A stretch of 64,000 nucleotides of DNA from CAHJXF01 sp038225855 (lineage in GTDB: Bacteria; Pseudomonadota; Gammaproteobacteria; Burkholderiales; Burkholderiaceae_D), in the NCBI GenBank assembly GCA_038225855.1, contig JBBRQU010000002.1, forward strand, positions 62,001-126,000. Direction: 5' to 3'. The notes under the pieces were generated by a model. It did not search any database and had not been told where the DNA came from. It worked only from the letters and a program-made list of their open reading frames with translations. This document shows positions 26,692 to 35,857 of the stretch, piece after piece (position 1 is the stretch's first letter; the number at the start of each line of letters is the position of its first letter). The position numbers were made by a program, and so were the translations under genes.

Positions 26692-27267
26692 TCAGGCCTT
26701 CTTCGAACGCGCGGCGTTGCCGGCTTGTGAAGCGGTCTTGACGGCAGCGTTGGTCGCGGCGGTTACATTGGCTTCGGTCATTTCGACGGCTTGCTTGCTT
26801 GCCTTCGAGATGCTGTCGTATGCCGAGTTGGCGGCAGCGAGAGCCGACTTCATCATCGCAACGGCGGTTTCCGAACCGGCAGGTGCGTTCTTCGAGGCCG
26901 AGTCGATCAACGACACGAACTTCGAATTGGCCTCGGAGAGTTGCGATTCGGCGACGCGAACGAATTCGGCTTGCGTCGAGCTGGCGATGTCGTACATCAG
27001 ACGTGAATAGGCGACAGCCTTTTCAGCAGCCGGCTGGAGTTGCTGCGCGTTCCAGTTCAGCAGTTCCGACGGATCCTTGACCGACAGCATCTGACGGACC
27101 TTGTCGGCCGAGTCCTGCATGTTGGACTTGGTCACGTTGAGGTTCAGCGTGACGACTTTCTCGACGCCTTCGAACGCGGTTTGCGACAATGCAAACAGGG
27201 TCTCGAGGTTGGACTGGTAGGCGGCGGCCAGTTGCTGGGGGTCGATGGTGTTGTTCGGCGTGGTCAT
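26692..27267 (-). CDS. phaP: Phasin family protein (PHB granule-associated)
   Basis: Phasins coat polyhydroxyalkanoate granules and control their number and size. The 191-aa product starts MTTPNNTIDPQQLAAAYQSN and is an Ala/Ser-rich, all-helical protein with a hydrophobic patch and a basic end (NAARSKKA), matching Phasin_2. ATG 27267 has GGAG seven bases upstream. A strong promoter and a terminator bracket it, so it is transcribed alone. No phaC, phaA or phaB genes are in the window. Confidence 0.92.
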   Translation of the reverse strand: MTTPNNTIDPQQLAAAYQSNLETLFALSQTAFEGVEKVVTLNLNVTKSNMQDSADKVRQMLSVKDPSELLNWNAQQLQPAAEKAVAYSRLMYDIASSTQAEFVRVAESQLSEANSKFVSLIDSASKNAPAGSETAVAMMKSALAAANSAYDSISKASKQAVEMTEANVTAATNAAVKTASQAGNAARSKKA

Positions 27268-27371
27268 GTGTATCTCCAGATGAGGTGATCGGAATGAGTG
27301 GCTGCAAGTCTTGCAATCGACGATCGCCAGTGGGCCAGCTACTGATTCGCCCTTTGCCCGGGGACTGCGAA

Positions 27372-27420
27372 TGCTGCAACGCAACAATTGCTATTGTAGG
27401 CGCAAGGGACCGGAAGTCAA
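27372..27420 (-). promoter_or_regulatory. Predicted phasin promoter with TGC-rich operator-like site
   Basis: On the minus strand TTGACT (27420-27415) and TACAAT (27398-27393) are separated by 16 bases, a near-consensus sigma-70 promoter. Overlapping the expected start is TGCTGCAACGCAACAATTGC (27372-27391, written on the plus strand). It resembles the TGC-rich sites bound by PHB-responsive PhaR repressors; repression by PhaR is inference. Confidence 0.6.
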
Positions 27421-27466
27421 GCACTTCTTTTCTCCGATGCGTGACGGTTTCTGGACGATGCGCCTC

Positions 27467-28435
27467 ATGAAGGCCTTCTACACCGATCCATACGTGTTGC
27501 CGCTGCCGGAAGGCCATCGCTTTCCCATGCGCAAATATCTTCTGACACGCGAATACGCGATCGCGCGGGTGCCCGCCCTGGAGCTGATCGTCCCCCCGGC
27601 GGCGTCGCGCGAGCAGCTCGAACTTGCGCACACGCCGGCCTACGTCGACGCGGTATTCGATGGCGCCTTGTCGACAGGCGAGCAACGCGAGATCGGCTTC
27701 CCGTGGTCACCCGAGATGGTCGAGCGCTCGCGCCGCTCGGTGGGCGCGACCATCGAAGCGAGCCGCGCTGCGTGGGTCGATGGCATCGCCGTCAATCTCG
27801 CCGGTGGCACGCATCACGCATATGCCGGCAAGGGCAGCGGCTTTTGCGTCTTCAACGATGTTGCCGTCGCGACGCGCCTGATGCATCGCGATCAACGCGC
27901 GGCCGGGCAGTCGATCACACCGATTGCGATCATCGACCTGGACGTGCATCAGGGCAATGGAACTGCCTCCATCCTCGCGAACGATGCGCATGTCTTCACG
28001 CTATCGATCCATGGCGAGAAAAATTTTCCGTTTCGAAAGGAAGCGAGCGATATCGATGTCGGACTGTCCGATGGTTGCGATGATGCGACTTATCTGCGCG
28101 CCCTCGACGATGCGCTCGATACGATGTTCGCGCGCTTCGCTCCCGGCTTCGTGTTCTATCTCGCGGGCGCCGATCCCTATCGCGGTGATCGCCTCGGCCG
28201 ACTTGCGTTGACCATAGCCGGCCTCGCAGCGCGCGATCGACGCGTATTCGAATTCACGCGCGAACGCGAGTGGCCGATCGCCGTCATGATGGCCGGAGGT
28301 TATGGTCGCGTGATCGAAGAGACCTGCGCGATCCATGCGCAGACGGTCGTGATCGCGGCGCAGTTTGCGGGGAACTTCGCAGCGCGCAGCCGAAAGGTCG
28401 ATGCGGCGTCCGCAACCACCTGCTTCGTGAATTGA
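27467..28435 (+). CDS. Histone deacetylase-like amidohydrolase
   Basis: This arginase/deacetylase-fold zinc enzyme has 322 aa from MKAFYTDPYVLPLPEGHRFP. Key parts are GGTHHAYAGKGSGFCVFND (active-site His pair and channel), IIDLDVHQGNGTASI (zinc-binding Asp and His), and LAGADPYRGDRLGRL (third zinc Asp). Bacterial relatives act on acetylated polyamines, acetoin-related or other amides, so the substrate is open. ATG 27458 is an alternative start nine bases upstream. It is divergent from phaP. Confidence 0.9.
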   Translation: MKAFYTDPYVLPLPEGHRFPMRKYLLTREYAIARVPALELIVPPAASREQLELAHTPAYVDAVFDGALSTGEQREIGFPWSPEMVERSRRSVGATIEASRAAWVDGIAVNLAGGTHHAYAGKGSGFCVFNDVAVATRLMHRDQRAAGQSITPIAIIDLDVHQGNGTASILANDAHVFTLSIHGEKNFPFRKEASDIDVGLSDGCDDATYLRALDDALDTMFARFAPGFVFYLAGADPYRGDRLGRLALTIAGLAARDRRVFEFTREREWPIAVMMAGGYGRVIEETCAIHAQTVVIAAQFAGNFAARSRKVDAASATTCFVN

Positions 28436-28441
28436 TCCTTC

Positions 28442-29359
28442 ATGTCTTCGCCGCAACCCGTATCCGCTCCGATCGCTTCTCCGGCACGATCAGCGCGTGC
28501 GAGCGCGTGGATCGCCGCGACGCCCGCGATCTTCGTGCTGATCTGGAGCTCGGGCTTCATCGTCGCGAAATTCGGCCTTCCCTATGCGACGCCGCTGTGG
28601 TTTCTGGTCCTGCGCTTCGCCGTCGTGATCGCGGTCCTGCTGATGATGTTGCCGTTCATGCGCGTGAGCTGGCCGAGTCGTGCGCAATCCCTGCATATCG
28701 CAGTCGCCGGCGTGCTGATACAGGCGGGTTATCTCGGCGGCGTGTGGTCTGCGATCGATGCGGGCATGCCCGCAGGACTCGCGGCTCTGATCGTGGGCCT
28801 GCAGCCCATCCTCACCGCCTTCGTCGCGCCCGCGATCGGCGAGCGCGTCACGGCGCGCCAATGGGCCGGCTTCGCGCTGGGCTTCGCGGGTGTGAGCCTG
28901 GTCGTCGCGAACAAGATCGTGGTGATCGCGTTGCCGATGACGAGCGTGGTGTTCGCAGTGATCGCGTTGCTGTCTATCACCAGCGGCACCCTCTATCAGA
29001 AGCGCAAGTGTCCGAGCTTCGATCTGTGCGCGGGCAGCCTGATTCAGTTCACCGCGTCGCTCGCGATCGCGTTGCCGCTTGCCTCGATCTTCGAGCACTG
29101 GGCGGTGCGCTTCACGCCGGAATTCATCGGCGCGCTGGCGTGGTCGGCGCTGGTGCTGTCGATCGGCGGCATGTCGCTGCTCTTTCCCTTGATCAGGCGA
29201 GGCGAGGCGACGCGCGTGACGAGCCTGTTCTATCTCACGCCGCCGGTCACCGCGTTAATGGCGTGGCTCGCATTCGGTGAACGCTTCACTTCGCTCGCGA
29301 TGGTGGGCATGGTCGCCGCGGTCATCGGTGTTGCGCTGGTCGTGATCCGTCGACGATGA
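28442..29359 (+). CDS. EamA/DMT-family transporter
   Basis: This 305-aa inner-membrane protein has about ten hydrophobic segments in two EamA repeats. It resembles the transporter at 8916-9824 (shared patterns GTLYQ(K/R)R, TRVTSL-YLTP). It starts six bases after the deacetylase-like gene, suggesting one transcript. The substrate is unknown; relatives export amino acids or other small metabolites. Confidence 0.9.
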   Translation: MSSPQPVSAPIASPARSARASAWIAATPAIFVLIWSSGFIVAKFGLPYATPLWFLVLRFAVVIAVLLMMLPFMRVSWPSRAQSLHIAVAGVLIQAGYLGGVWSAIDAGMPAGLAALIVGLQPILTAFVAPAIGERVTARQWAGFALGFAGVSLVVANKIVVIALPMTSVVFAVIALLSITSGTLYQKRKCPSFDLCAGSLIQFTASLAIALPLASIFEHWAVRFTPEFIGALAWSALVLSIGGMSLLFPLIRRGEATRVTSLFYLTPPVTALMAWLAFGERFTSLAMVGMVAAVIGVALVVIRRR

Positions 29360-29378
29360 AGGTGGATGTCTGCGCTAC

Positions 29379-29415
29379 GATGCGCGACGCCGATGCGCGA
29401 CGCCGATGCGCGACA
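29379..29415 (+). repeat. Short tandem repeat before nitroreductase gene
   Basis: GATGCGCGACGCC occurs twice in tandem and is followed by a partial third copy, GATGCGCGACA. It sits in the 76-base gap between the EamA gene and the nitroreductase gene, a plausible slippage-prone spacer. Confidence 0.7.
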
Positions 29416-29435
29416 CGCGCCGACCCACGACAAAC

Positions 29436-30164
29436 ATGAACGCCGACACAACTCGCTCCGAAGACTTCGTGCCTGAACCCGACGACGCACGCATCGTGGA
29501 CGGCGCGATCGCATCGCGCCGCTCGATCCGCGCCTTCCTGCCCACGCCGGTCGCGCGCGAAGACATCGAGGCGATCCTCTCGATCGCATCGCGCGCTCCG
29601 TCGGGAACCAACATCCAACCCTGGAAGGTGACGGTGCTGACCGGCGAGCCGCTGTCGCTCATGTCCGAAAAGATTCTCGCCGCGCACGACGATCCCGATG
29701 CGCAGGCGATGCACAAAGAGGAGTACGCGTACTACCCGACCAAGTGGGAGTCGCCGTATCTCGATCGCCGCCGCAAGATCGGCTGGGACCTCTACAGCCT
29801 GCTGGGAATCGGTCGCAGCGACAAGGACCGCATGCATGCGCAGCATGGCCGCAACTATGCGTTCTTCGACGCGCCGGTCGGTCTCATGTTCAGGATCGAT
29901 CGCATCCTCGAACTCGGATCGTGGCTCGACTACGGCATGTTCATCGAAGCGGTGATGGTCGCCGCGCGCGGGCGCGGACTCGATACCTGCCCCCAGGCCG
30001 CGTTCAATAAATTCCATCGCATCATCGCCGAGCATATCGGCATGCCAGAAACCGAGACGCTGGTGTGCGGGATGAGCCTGGGCTATGCGGACATGACGAA
30101 GGTCGAGAACACGTTGACGACCGGACGCGAAGCGCTCGCGAACTTCGTGCGATTCCTCGAGTGA
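29436..30164 (+). CDS. Nitroreductase family FMN oxidoreductase
   Basis: The 242-aa product shows the nitroreductase fold: FMN-binding RRSIRAFLPTPV near residue 30, and SRAPSGTNIQPWKVTVL near 50-66. A C-terminal segment, GLDTCPQAAFNKFHRI, follows. Members reduce nitro compounds or quinones with NAD(P)H. The stop overlaps the ATG of the dehydrogenase gene by one base. ATG 29436 is chosen; an upstream in-frame ATG at 29406 lies in the tandem repeat. The natural substrate is unknown. Confidence 0.88.
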   Translation: MNADTTRSEDFVPEPDDARIVDGAIASRRSIRAFLPTPVAREDIEAILSIASRAPSGTNIQPWKVTVLTGEPLSLMSEKILAAHDDPDAQAMHKEEYAYYPTKWESPYLDRRRKIGWDLYSLLGIGRSDKDRMHAQHGRNYAFFDAPVGLMFRIDRILELGSWLDYGMFIEAVMVAARGRGLDTCPQAAFNKFHRIIAEHIGMPETETLVCGMSLGYADMTKVENTLTTGREALANFVRFLE

Positions 30165-31318
30165 TGGCCGCATCGAATCAACGCAACAGGAAGTCCCGCT
30201 TGGACGCACATCGCAACACGCATCGCATCGCAGTCATCCCCGGCGACGGCATCGGCAAGGAGGTCATGCCCGAAGGCCAGCGCGCGCTCGAGGTCGCCGC
30301 GAAGCGCTTCGATATTGCGCTCGACTTCGTGCCCATCGAATGGGCGAGTTGCGACTACTACCAGCAGCACGGCACGATGATGCCGGCCGACTGGCGCGAC
30401 CGGCTGAGCGGCTGCGATGCGATCTACTTCGGCGCGGTTGGATGGCCCGCAACCGTTCCCGACCATGTTTCGCTGTGGGGCTCGCTGCTTTTGTTCCGTC
30501 GCGAATTCGATCAATACGTGAACCTGCGGCCCTGCCGCCTGATGCCGGGCGTGCGCTCGCCGCTGGTCGATCGCGAAGGGCGCGCGCGTGCGGCCGGCGA
30601 GATCGATTTCTACGTGGTGCGCGAGAACACCGAAGGTGAGTACTCGAGCATCGGCGGTCGCATGTACGCGGGAACCGAACGCGAGGTCGTGATCCAGGAA
30701 ACGGTAATGAGCCGCATCGGCGTCGATCGCATCGCGCGCTTCGCGTTCGAACTCGCGCAACGACGGCCGAAGAAGCATCTCACGTCGGCCACCAAATCCA
30801 ACGGCATCTCGATCACGATGCCGTATTGGGACGAGCGCATCGAAGCGATGGCTGCACATTACCCTGATGTCGAGGTTGATCGCTACCACATCGATATCCT
30901 CACCGCGCATTTCGTGCTGCATCCCGAATGGTTCGACGTCGTGGTCGCGTCGAATCTCTTCGGCGACATTCTTTCGGATCTCGGGCCTGCCTGCACCGGC
31001 ACGATCGGCATCGCGCCATCGGCCAACATCAATCCCGAGCGGCGCTTTCCTTCGCTGTTCGAGCCGGTCCACGGATCGGCGCCCGACATCGCGGGCAAGG
31101 GCATCGCCAATCCGATCGGCATGATCTGGTCGGGCGCATTGATGCTCGAGCACCTCGGCCATGTGGACGCGGGACTGGCGATGCTCCGCGCGATCGAAGA
31201 GACGCTCGCCGATGCCGGTGCGCCGCGGACTCACGATCTGGGCGGGACCGCCGATACGGCCGAAGCGGGGAAAGCGATCGCGCGGCGTCTCGAAACGATG
31301 TCGCTCGCCCGTCCCTGA
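30164..31318 (+). CDS. Tartrate dehydrogenase/decarboxylase-type (isocitrate/isopropylmalate dehydrogenase family)
   Basis: This Mn/Mg-dependent NAD oxidative decarboxylase family member is 384 aa from ATG 30164. The start RIAVIPGDGIGKEVMPEGQR is typical, and VVRENTEGEYSS and VVASNLFGDILSDLG (metal-binding Asp) are diagnostic. FEPVHGSAPDIAGKGIANP forms the NAD-binding end. The spacing and the EWASCDYY segment fit the TtuC/YeaU tartrate-malate group better than leuB. TTG 30198 with AGGAAG six bases upstream is a credible alternative start giving about 373 aa. Substrate assignment is tentative. Confidence 0.85.
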   Translation: MAASNQRNRKSRLDAHRNTHRIAVIPGDGIGKEVMPEGQRALEVAAKRFDIALDFVPIEWASCDYYQQHGTMMPADWRDRLSGCDAIYFGAVGWPATVPDHVSLWGSLLLFRREFDQYVNLRPCRLMPGVRSPLVDREGRARAAGEIDFYVVRENTEGEYSSIGGRMYAGTEREVVIQETVMSRIGVDRIARFAFELAQRRPKKHLTSATKSNGISITMPYWDERIEAMAAHYPDVEVDRYHIDILTAHFVLHPEWFDVVVASNLFGDILSDLGPACTGTIGIAPSANINPERRFPSLFEPVHGSAPDIAGKGIANPIGMIWSGALMLEHLGHVDAGLAMLRAIEETLADAGAPRTHDLGGTADTAEAGKAIARRLETMSLARP

Positions 31319-31370
31319 CGCGGCCGCGAACGTTGCGTTTTTCCCGACGATCCGCTGCTAGAAACTGCCT

Positions 31371-31393
31371 GAACGAGATTATCTATCTCGTTC
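31371..31393. promoter_or_regulatory. Perfect inverted repeat upstream of pbpG
   Basis: GAACGAGAT-TATCT-ATCTCGTTC is a perfect 9-bp inverted repeat lying just upstream of the predicted -35 box of the endopeptidase gene. It could be an operator for a dimeric regulator. No T-run follows on the plus strand, which argues against a terminator for the upstream dehydrogenase gene. Confidence 0.55.
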
Positions 31394-31396
31394 ATC

Positions 31397-31438
31397 TTGA
31401 ACATGTTTCGACCTTTCAATACACTGAGCCGAAACATG
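31397..31438 (+). promoter_or_regulatory. Predicted pbpG promoter embedded in a second inverted repeat
   Basis: TTGAAC (31397-31402) and TACACT (31420-31425) have ideal 17-base spacing. CATGTTTCG (31402-31410) in the spacer and CGAAACATG (31430-31438) at the expected start point form a perfect 9-bp inverted repeat. GAGGAG follows directly as ribosome binding site. A factor bound to both arms would block the promoter; this is inferred. Confidence 0.55.
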
Positions 31439-31452
31439 GTGAGGAGAACCGA

Positions 31453-32586
31453 ATGACTGCAGCGGTCTGGAAGCCGATTTGGAAACGATCGAGAGCCGCG
31501 TTGACCGCGTTGGTCCTCGCGTCGGTCGCTTTCGCCATTCCGACTCCGGCTTCCGCGGTCGCGGCTGCGGCGAGCCCCAGCAAAAGCACCCGAATCAAGG
31601 TCGTCTTGCCCGCAGGCGGCATGCGTAACGCCAAGGCCTACCGCGCAGGCAGCACTGCCGGTGTTCATCGCGCAGTGTTCGTGCATAGTGGTCGCAATGC
31701 GCGCGGCGTTCGCTTGCGCAAGGTTTACGCGTTCATTCCCGCGCGTCCGTCGATTGCGGAAACACAAGGCCTCCGCTTCGGGCCCGGCACCCCGCTCGGC
31801 GATTTCGAAGACAACCTCGCGGTCAAGTCCAGCGTCGCGCTCGTGATGGAAGAGGGCACGCAGGACATTCTGTTTTCGCGCAACACCAAGATCGCATTGC
31901 CGATCGCCTCGATCACCAAGCTGATGACCTCGCTCGTGGTGCTCGACGCGCACGGGGCGATGGACGAGCCGATCACGGTGACTGCGGAAGACCTCGACAC
32001 CGAGAAGTTCTCGCGCTCGCGTCTTGCAGTCGGCACGACCCTGTCACGCCGCGACATGCTGCATCTCGCGCTGATGTCGTCCGAGAATCGCGCCGCGCAT
32101 GCATTGGGTCGCAATTACACGGGTGGCCTTCCGGCTTTCGTCGCGGCGATGAATGCAAAGGCGAGATCGCTCGGCATGACCAGCGCGCACTTCAACGATC
32201 CGACCGGACTGTCGAGTCAGAACGTCGCGAGCGCGGAAGACCTGGTCAAGCTCGTCAACGCCGCATCGGCAAACCCGACCATCCGCGAGTTCTCGACCGA
32301 TCACGACTACACCGTGCCGGTCGGCAAACGCATGCTCGAGTTTCACAACACCAACAAGCTGGTCGCCAATCCCGCCTGGGACATCGTCGTACAGAAGACC
32401 GGCTATATCACCGAGGCCGGCAAGTGCCTCGTGATGAAGGCCGTCATCGAAGGCCGCTCGGTCGTGATCGTGCTGCTCGATTCGTTCGGCAAGTACACGC
32501 GCCTGGGCGACGCCAATCGCATCCGGCAGTGGGTGGAAAGTCAGTCCGGCGATCCGGTCGCGCGCATCGTCAAGAAGACGTCGTAG
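31453..32586 (+). CDS. pbpG: D-alanyl-D-alanine endopeptidase (PBP7/8 type)
   Basis: This penicillin-binding hydrolase cleaves D-Ala-mDAP crosslinks in periplasmic peptidoglycan. The 377-aa product has a signal peptide (about 1-35, ending near TPASAVAAAA) and then a basic linker. The S11-family catalytic triad motifs are Ser153-Ile-Thr-Lys156, Ser210-Glu-Asn212, and Lys315-Thr-Gly317. GAGGAG precedes the ATG by seven bases. It stands alone behind an unusual double-palindrome promoter region. Confidence 0.93.
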   Translation: MTAAVWKPIWKRSRAALTALVLASVAFAIPTPASAVAAAASPSKSTRIKVVLPAGGMRNAKAYRAGSTAGVHRAVFVHSGRNARGVRLRKVYAFIPARPSIAETQGLRFGPGTPLGDFEDNLAVKSSVALVMEEGTQDILFSRNTKIALPIASITKLMTSLVVLDAHGAMDEPITVTAEDLDTEKFSRSRLAVGTTLSRRDMLHLALMSSENRAAHALGRNYTGGLPAFVAAMNAKARSLGMTSAHFNDPTGLSSQNVASAEDLVKLVNAASANPTIREFSTDHDYTVPVGKRMLEFHNTNKLVANPAWDIVVQKTGYITEAGKCLVMKAVIEGRSVVIVLLDSFGKYTRLGDANRIRQWVESQSGDPVARIVKKTS

Positions 32587-32650
32587 GCATCCGACGTTGG
32601 TACGCGCATAGCGGCGAGGACCCGGATACAGGCGCAGACATTCTCCGAAA

Positions 32651-35600
32651 TCAGGTTGTTTCCAAGTCCCGCGTGGGTGCTCCGGCCAGCATGGCGCGCA
32701 CCTTTTCTCCCAGTGCATCGAGCGCGAATGGCTTGCAAAGAAGGTCGGTTCCGTCGTCCAGGCCGCCCCGGATCCCTTCGGCCGCAGCGTAACCGGTCAC
32801 GAACAAGATCTTTAAACCCGGCCTCGCGCGACGCGCCAAAACCGCCAGTTCCTTGCCGCTCATGCCAGGCATCGCGACGTCGGTGATCAACAGGTCAATG
32901 CTTGGCTCCGATTGCAGTATCGCCATTGCAGCGGCTCCGTTCGTCGCCTGAAAATGTTCATAGCCGAGTTCGGTCAAGACGTCCGCCATGACCAGCCGCA
33001 CCGCGTCCTCGTCGTCGACAATCATCACGGTGTCGCCCGGCTGGGCGCTGTTCGGTCGTACTGTATTTTGACCGGCCGTCGCCATGACGTCGGTGGTAGC
33101 GCGAGGCAGCAACAGAGTCACTTTCGTGCCTCGTCCAACCTCGCTTTCAATCGCGACGTGCCCGCGCGACTGCTTGGCGAAGCCAAAAATCATCGACAGT
33201 CCAAGCCCGGTCCCTTCTCCGGCCCGTTTGGTTGTAAAGAACGGGTCGAACGCCCGGTCGATCACCGCCTGCGGCATTCCTGAGCCGGTGTCGCGCACGC
33301 TGAAGGCGACGTAATCGCCCGGGCCGAGATCCAGCGGCCGCGTCCGATCGCCCTCTGCGAAACTGACATTCGTCATCTCGATCGTCAGTTGGCCTCCGCC
33401 TGGCATGGCGTCGCGCGCGTTGATCGCCAGGTTCAGCAGCGCGTTTTCGAGTTGGCTCGCATCTGCGTGAACCTGCCAAAGCTCGGGCTTGGCAACCATG
33501 ACGAGAACGACGCCGGCACCCAATGTCTGCCGCAGCAACTGGTCCATGCCCAAGGCGAGAGAATGGGCGTCGAGCGTCTCGACATGCAGAGACTGGCTGC
33601 GCGAAAACGCCAGAAGCCGCTTCGTCAGGCTTGCCGCCCGCTCTCCCGAGTTGCGCGCCGCATCGATAAACCGATCGACATCTCCATAGCGGCCGGCAGC
33701 AATCCGCCGTTGGACGATCGCCAACCCGCCGAGAATGCCCATCAACATATTGTTGAAGTCATGCGCGATCCCGCCAGTCAGTTGACCAACCGCCTCCATT
33801 TTTTGCGCCTGCCGGAGTTGAGCCTCGATCGCCAGCAACTCGACCCCGCGCTCCTTGTCGACCGTGATGTCGCGTGCGTATGCGTAGATGGCGCCGTCCT
33901 CGAACGAGGTCTGCCAAGAGATCCAGCGCGGCGTGCCGTCCTTGTGCCGGTAACGGTTCTCGAAGTTGCTGAGATTTCCTCCGGCGCTAACGGTTTCTAT
34001 GGCTGCATTTGTCGCATCGACATCGTCCGGCCAGACGAACTCCCGGAAACTGCGGCCGACCATCTCGGACGCCTCGTAGCCGAGAACTCTGGTCCAGGCC
34101 GGGTTGACGGCCCGGAACACGCCATCCGCACTCGCCACCACGAGCATGTCCCGCGAGTTCTGCCAGACCCGATCGCGCTCGGCGGTGCTCTCCGCAAGGC
34201 TCTCGGCCTGCGCTTTTTCCGCGGTGACGTCGCGGGCACTGCAATAGAATTTGCCTGCCTCGGGGACGGCGACCCAAGACAGCCAGCACCACTGTCCGCC
34301 CTTTGATCGATAGCGATTCTCGAAGCGGAGCACCGGCCGGCCGGATTGAAGCTGATCGAACGCGGCGTAGCTTGCCTTCAGATCCTCCGGATGGATCAGA
34401 TCGAAGACGCGTGTGTGGCGTAGCTCCTCCTCGGACCAACCCAACACACTGCGCCACGCCGGGTTGGAGCGCTCGAAACATCCTTCCTGATTCACGACGG
34501 CCATCAGGTCGGGGCTCACCTGCCAGGTCAAGCCTTGCTCGCGGGTGCGTTCAGTGACCTGCCGTTCGAGATCGGCATTCAAGTCGCGCAGCGCCAGCTC
34601 GGCCTGCTTCTGATCACTGATGTCGCGCGAGACGCACAGCAATTGTGCCGGCCTGCTATCCGGCCCCGGAATTGCCGTGATCTGTACGTCCCACCATTTC
34701 GGCGTGCCGGCCATGGTCGGCGCTGCGCCTTGGAAACGACCGGTGCTGCCGCCCTTGGCGGCTTCGAGCGCGGCGACCGCGTCGATATTTCCTTCGCCTT
34801 GCCAGAAGTCCAGCCAAGGGCAGCCGCGGATGGCGTTGAAATCGCTCACTTCCATGATGAGTTGACCGCCCTCACTCATGAAGGTGAGGTTCGCGTCGAG
34901 ATCGAGCACCTTGATGCAATCGTTGGACGAGGCCAGCACACCGCGCAGGAATTCGGTGTTCACTCGTTGCGCATCCCGGGCAAGATGCGCCTCGGTGACG
35001 TCGTGGCCCTGCGTGAAGACGCCCGTGACTTCGCCTGCCTCATCGACGATGGGCTCGTAGGTGAAGTCGACAAAACGCTCTTCAACGGCCGCGCCCAGCG
35101 ATCGGGTCATGCGCACCGCCAAGTTCTCGGCGACGAATCGCTCGCCGGTCTTGTAGACCGTGTCAAGCAACTCATAAAATCCCTGGCCGGCGATGTCGGG
35201 CAATGCCTCGCGCACCGTCTTGCCGACATAATCGCGCTCGCCGCAGAGTCGGGCATAAGCGTCGTTGACGAATTCGTAGATATGTTCGGGACCGCTCGAA
35301 ATGCAGATGAAGCCGGGTGCCTGATCGAACAGGCGCCGCTGCCGCTCGACCTGGGCTGCCATCCGCCGGTCTGCGAGGATTCGATCGGAGGTTTCGACGA
35401 CCGTGACGAGTACACCGGCCGCGTCGCCTGCGTCATCGTGCAAGGAACTGTAGGTCAGGTCGAACCAAGCGTCAGAAAGCACCCCCGAACGTTCAATGAC
35501 GAGCAACTGGCCGGGAAACGACCGCGCCTCACCGGCCAGCACGGCGGCATACACGGGTTGATTGAACGCCCAGACTTCAGGCCAGCATTCGCGGGTAGGC

Positions 35601-35857
35601 TGCCCGAGGGCGGCGGGGTGTCGCGCGCCCGCGATCAACGCATAGGCGTCGTTGTAGATCTGAATGAGGTCCGGTCCCCAGAGCACGATCATCGCGAGCG
35701 GCGAGCCGAGCACCATATCGACTGCGGTGCTCAGGCTCTGCGGCCAGTCGAACGAAGGGCCAAGCGGGGTGGTTGACCAATCCCGTTCGATAACCCGCTT
35801 CCGCATGTCCTGGCCGAAATCAGGTGGGGAGGACCCGAGGTCGAATCTAAGAGGCAA
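32651..35857 (-). CDS. Hybrid sensor histidine kinase with multiple PAS domains and C-terminal receiver
   Basis: The 1068-aa cytoplasmic protein has no membrane segments. About five PAS modules cover residues 50-680. The kinase core follows with phospho-acceptor His699 in GGIAHDFNNMLMG, N-box NLAINARDAMPGGG, and GTGLGLSMIFGF. A receiver domain ends the protein with Asp993 in ITDVAMPG. The start appears to be a TTG at 35857; ATG 35806 is an alternative. The HDFNN core with fused receiver is common in alphaproteobacteria, so lateral origin is possible. No response regulator or phosphotransfer gene is adjacent. The 253-base upstream spacer is comparatively AT-rich. Confidence 0.9.
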   Translation of the reverse strand: MPLRFDLGSSPPDFGQDMRKRVIERDWSTTPLGPSFDWPQSLSTAVDMVLGSPLAMIVLWGPDLIQIYNDAYALIAGARHPAALGQPTRECWPEVWAFNQPVYAAVLAGEARSFPGQLLVIERSGVLSDAWFDLTYSSLHDDAGDAAGVLVTVVETSDRILADRRMAAQVERQRRLFDQAPGFICISSGPEHIYEFVNDAYARLCGERDYVGKTVREALPDIAGQGFYELLDTVYKTGERFVAENLAVRMTRSLGAAVEERFVDFTYEPIVDEAGEVTGVFTQGHDVTEAHLARDAQRVNTEFLRGVLASSNDCIKVLDLDANLTFMSEGGQLIMEVSDFNAIRGCPWLDFWQGEGNIDAVAALEAAKGGSTGRFQGAAPTMAGTPKWWDVQITAIPGPDSRPAQLLCVSRDISDQKQAELALRDLNADLERQVTERTREQGLTWQVSPDLMAVVNQEGCFERSNPAWRSVLGWSEEELRHTRVFDLIHPEDLKASYAAFDQLQSGRPVLRFENRYRSKGGQWCWLSWVAVPEAGKFYCSARDVTAEKAQAESLAESTAERDRVWQNSRDMLVVASADGVFRAVNPAWTRVLGYEASEMVGRSFREFVWPDDVDATNAAIETVSAGGNLSNFENRYRHKDGTPRWISWQTSFEDGAIYAYARDITVDKERGVELLAIEAQLRQAQKMEAVGQLTGGIAHDFNNMLMGILGGLAIVQRRIAAGRYGDVDRFIDAARNSGERAASLTKRLLAFSRSQSLHVETLDAHSLALGMDQLLRQTLGAGVVLVMVAKPELWQVHADASQLENALLNLAINARDAMPGGGQLTIEMTNVSFAEGDRTRPLDLGPGDYVAFSVRDTGSGMPQAVIDRAFDPFFTTKRAGEGTGLGLSMIFGFAKQSRGHVAIESEVGRGTKVTLLLPRATTDVMATAGQNTVRPNSAQPGDTVMIVDDEDAVRLVMADVLTELGYEHFQATNGAAAMAILQSEPSIDLLITDVAMPGMSGKELAVLARRARPGLKILFVTGYAAAEGIRGGLDDGTDLLCKPFALDALGEKVRAMLAGAPTRDLETT

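Noticed and set aside
31371..31393. Perfect inverted repeat considered as a terminator for the dehydrogenase gene
   Set aside because: No T-run follows on the plus strand and the element sits against a well-spaced promoter, so an operator is the better reading.
34535..35776. A 413-codon plus-strand frame opposite the hybrid kinase
   Set aside because: No start context or motifs; the opposite strand shows continuous PAS domains.
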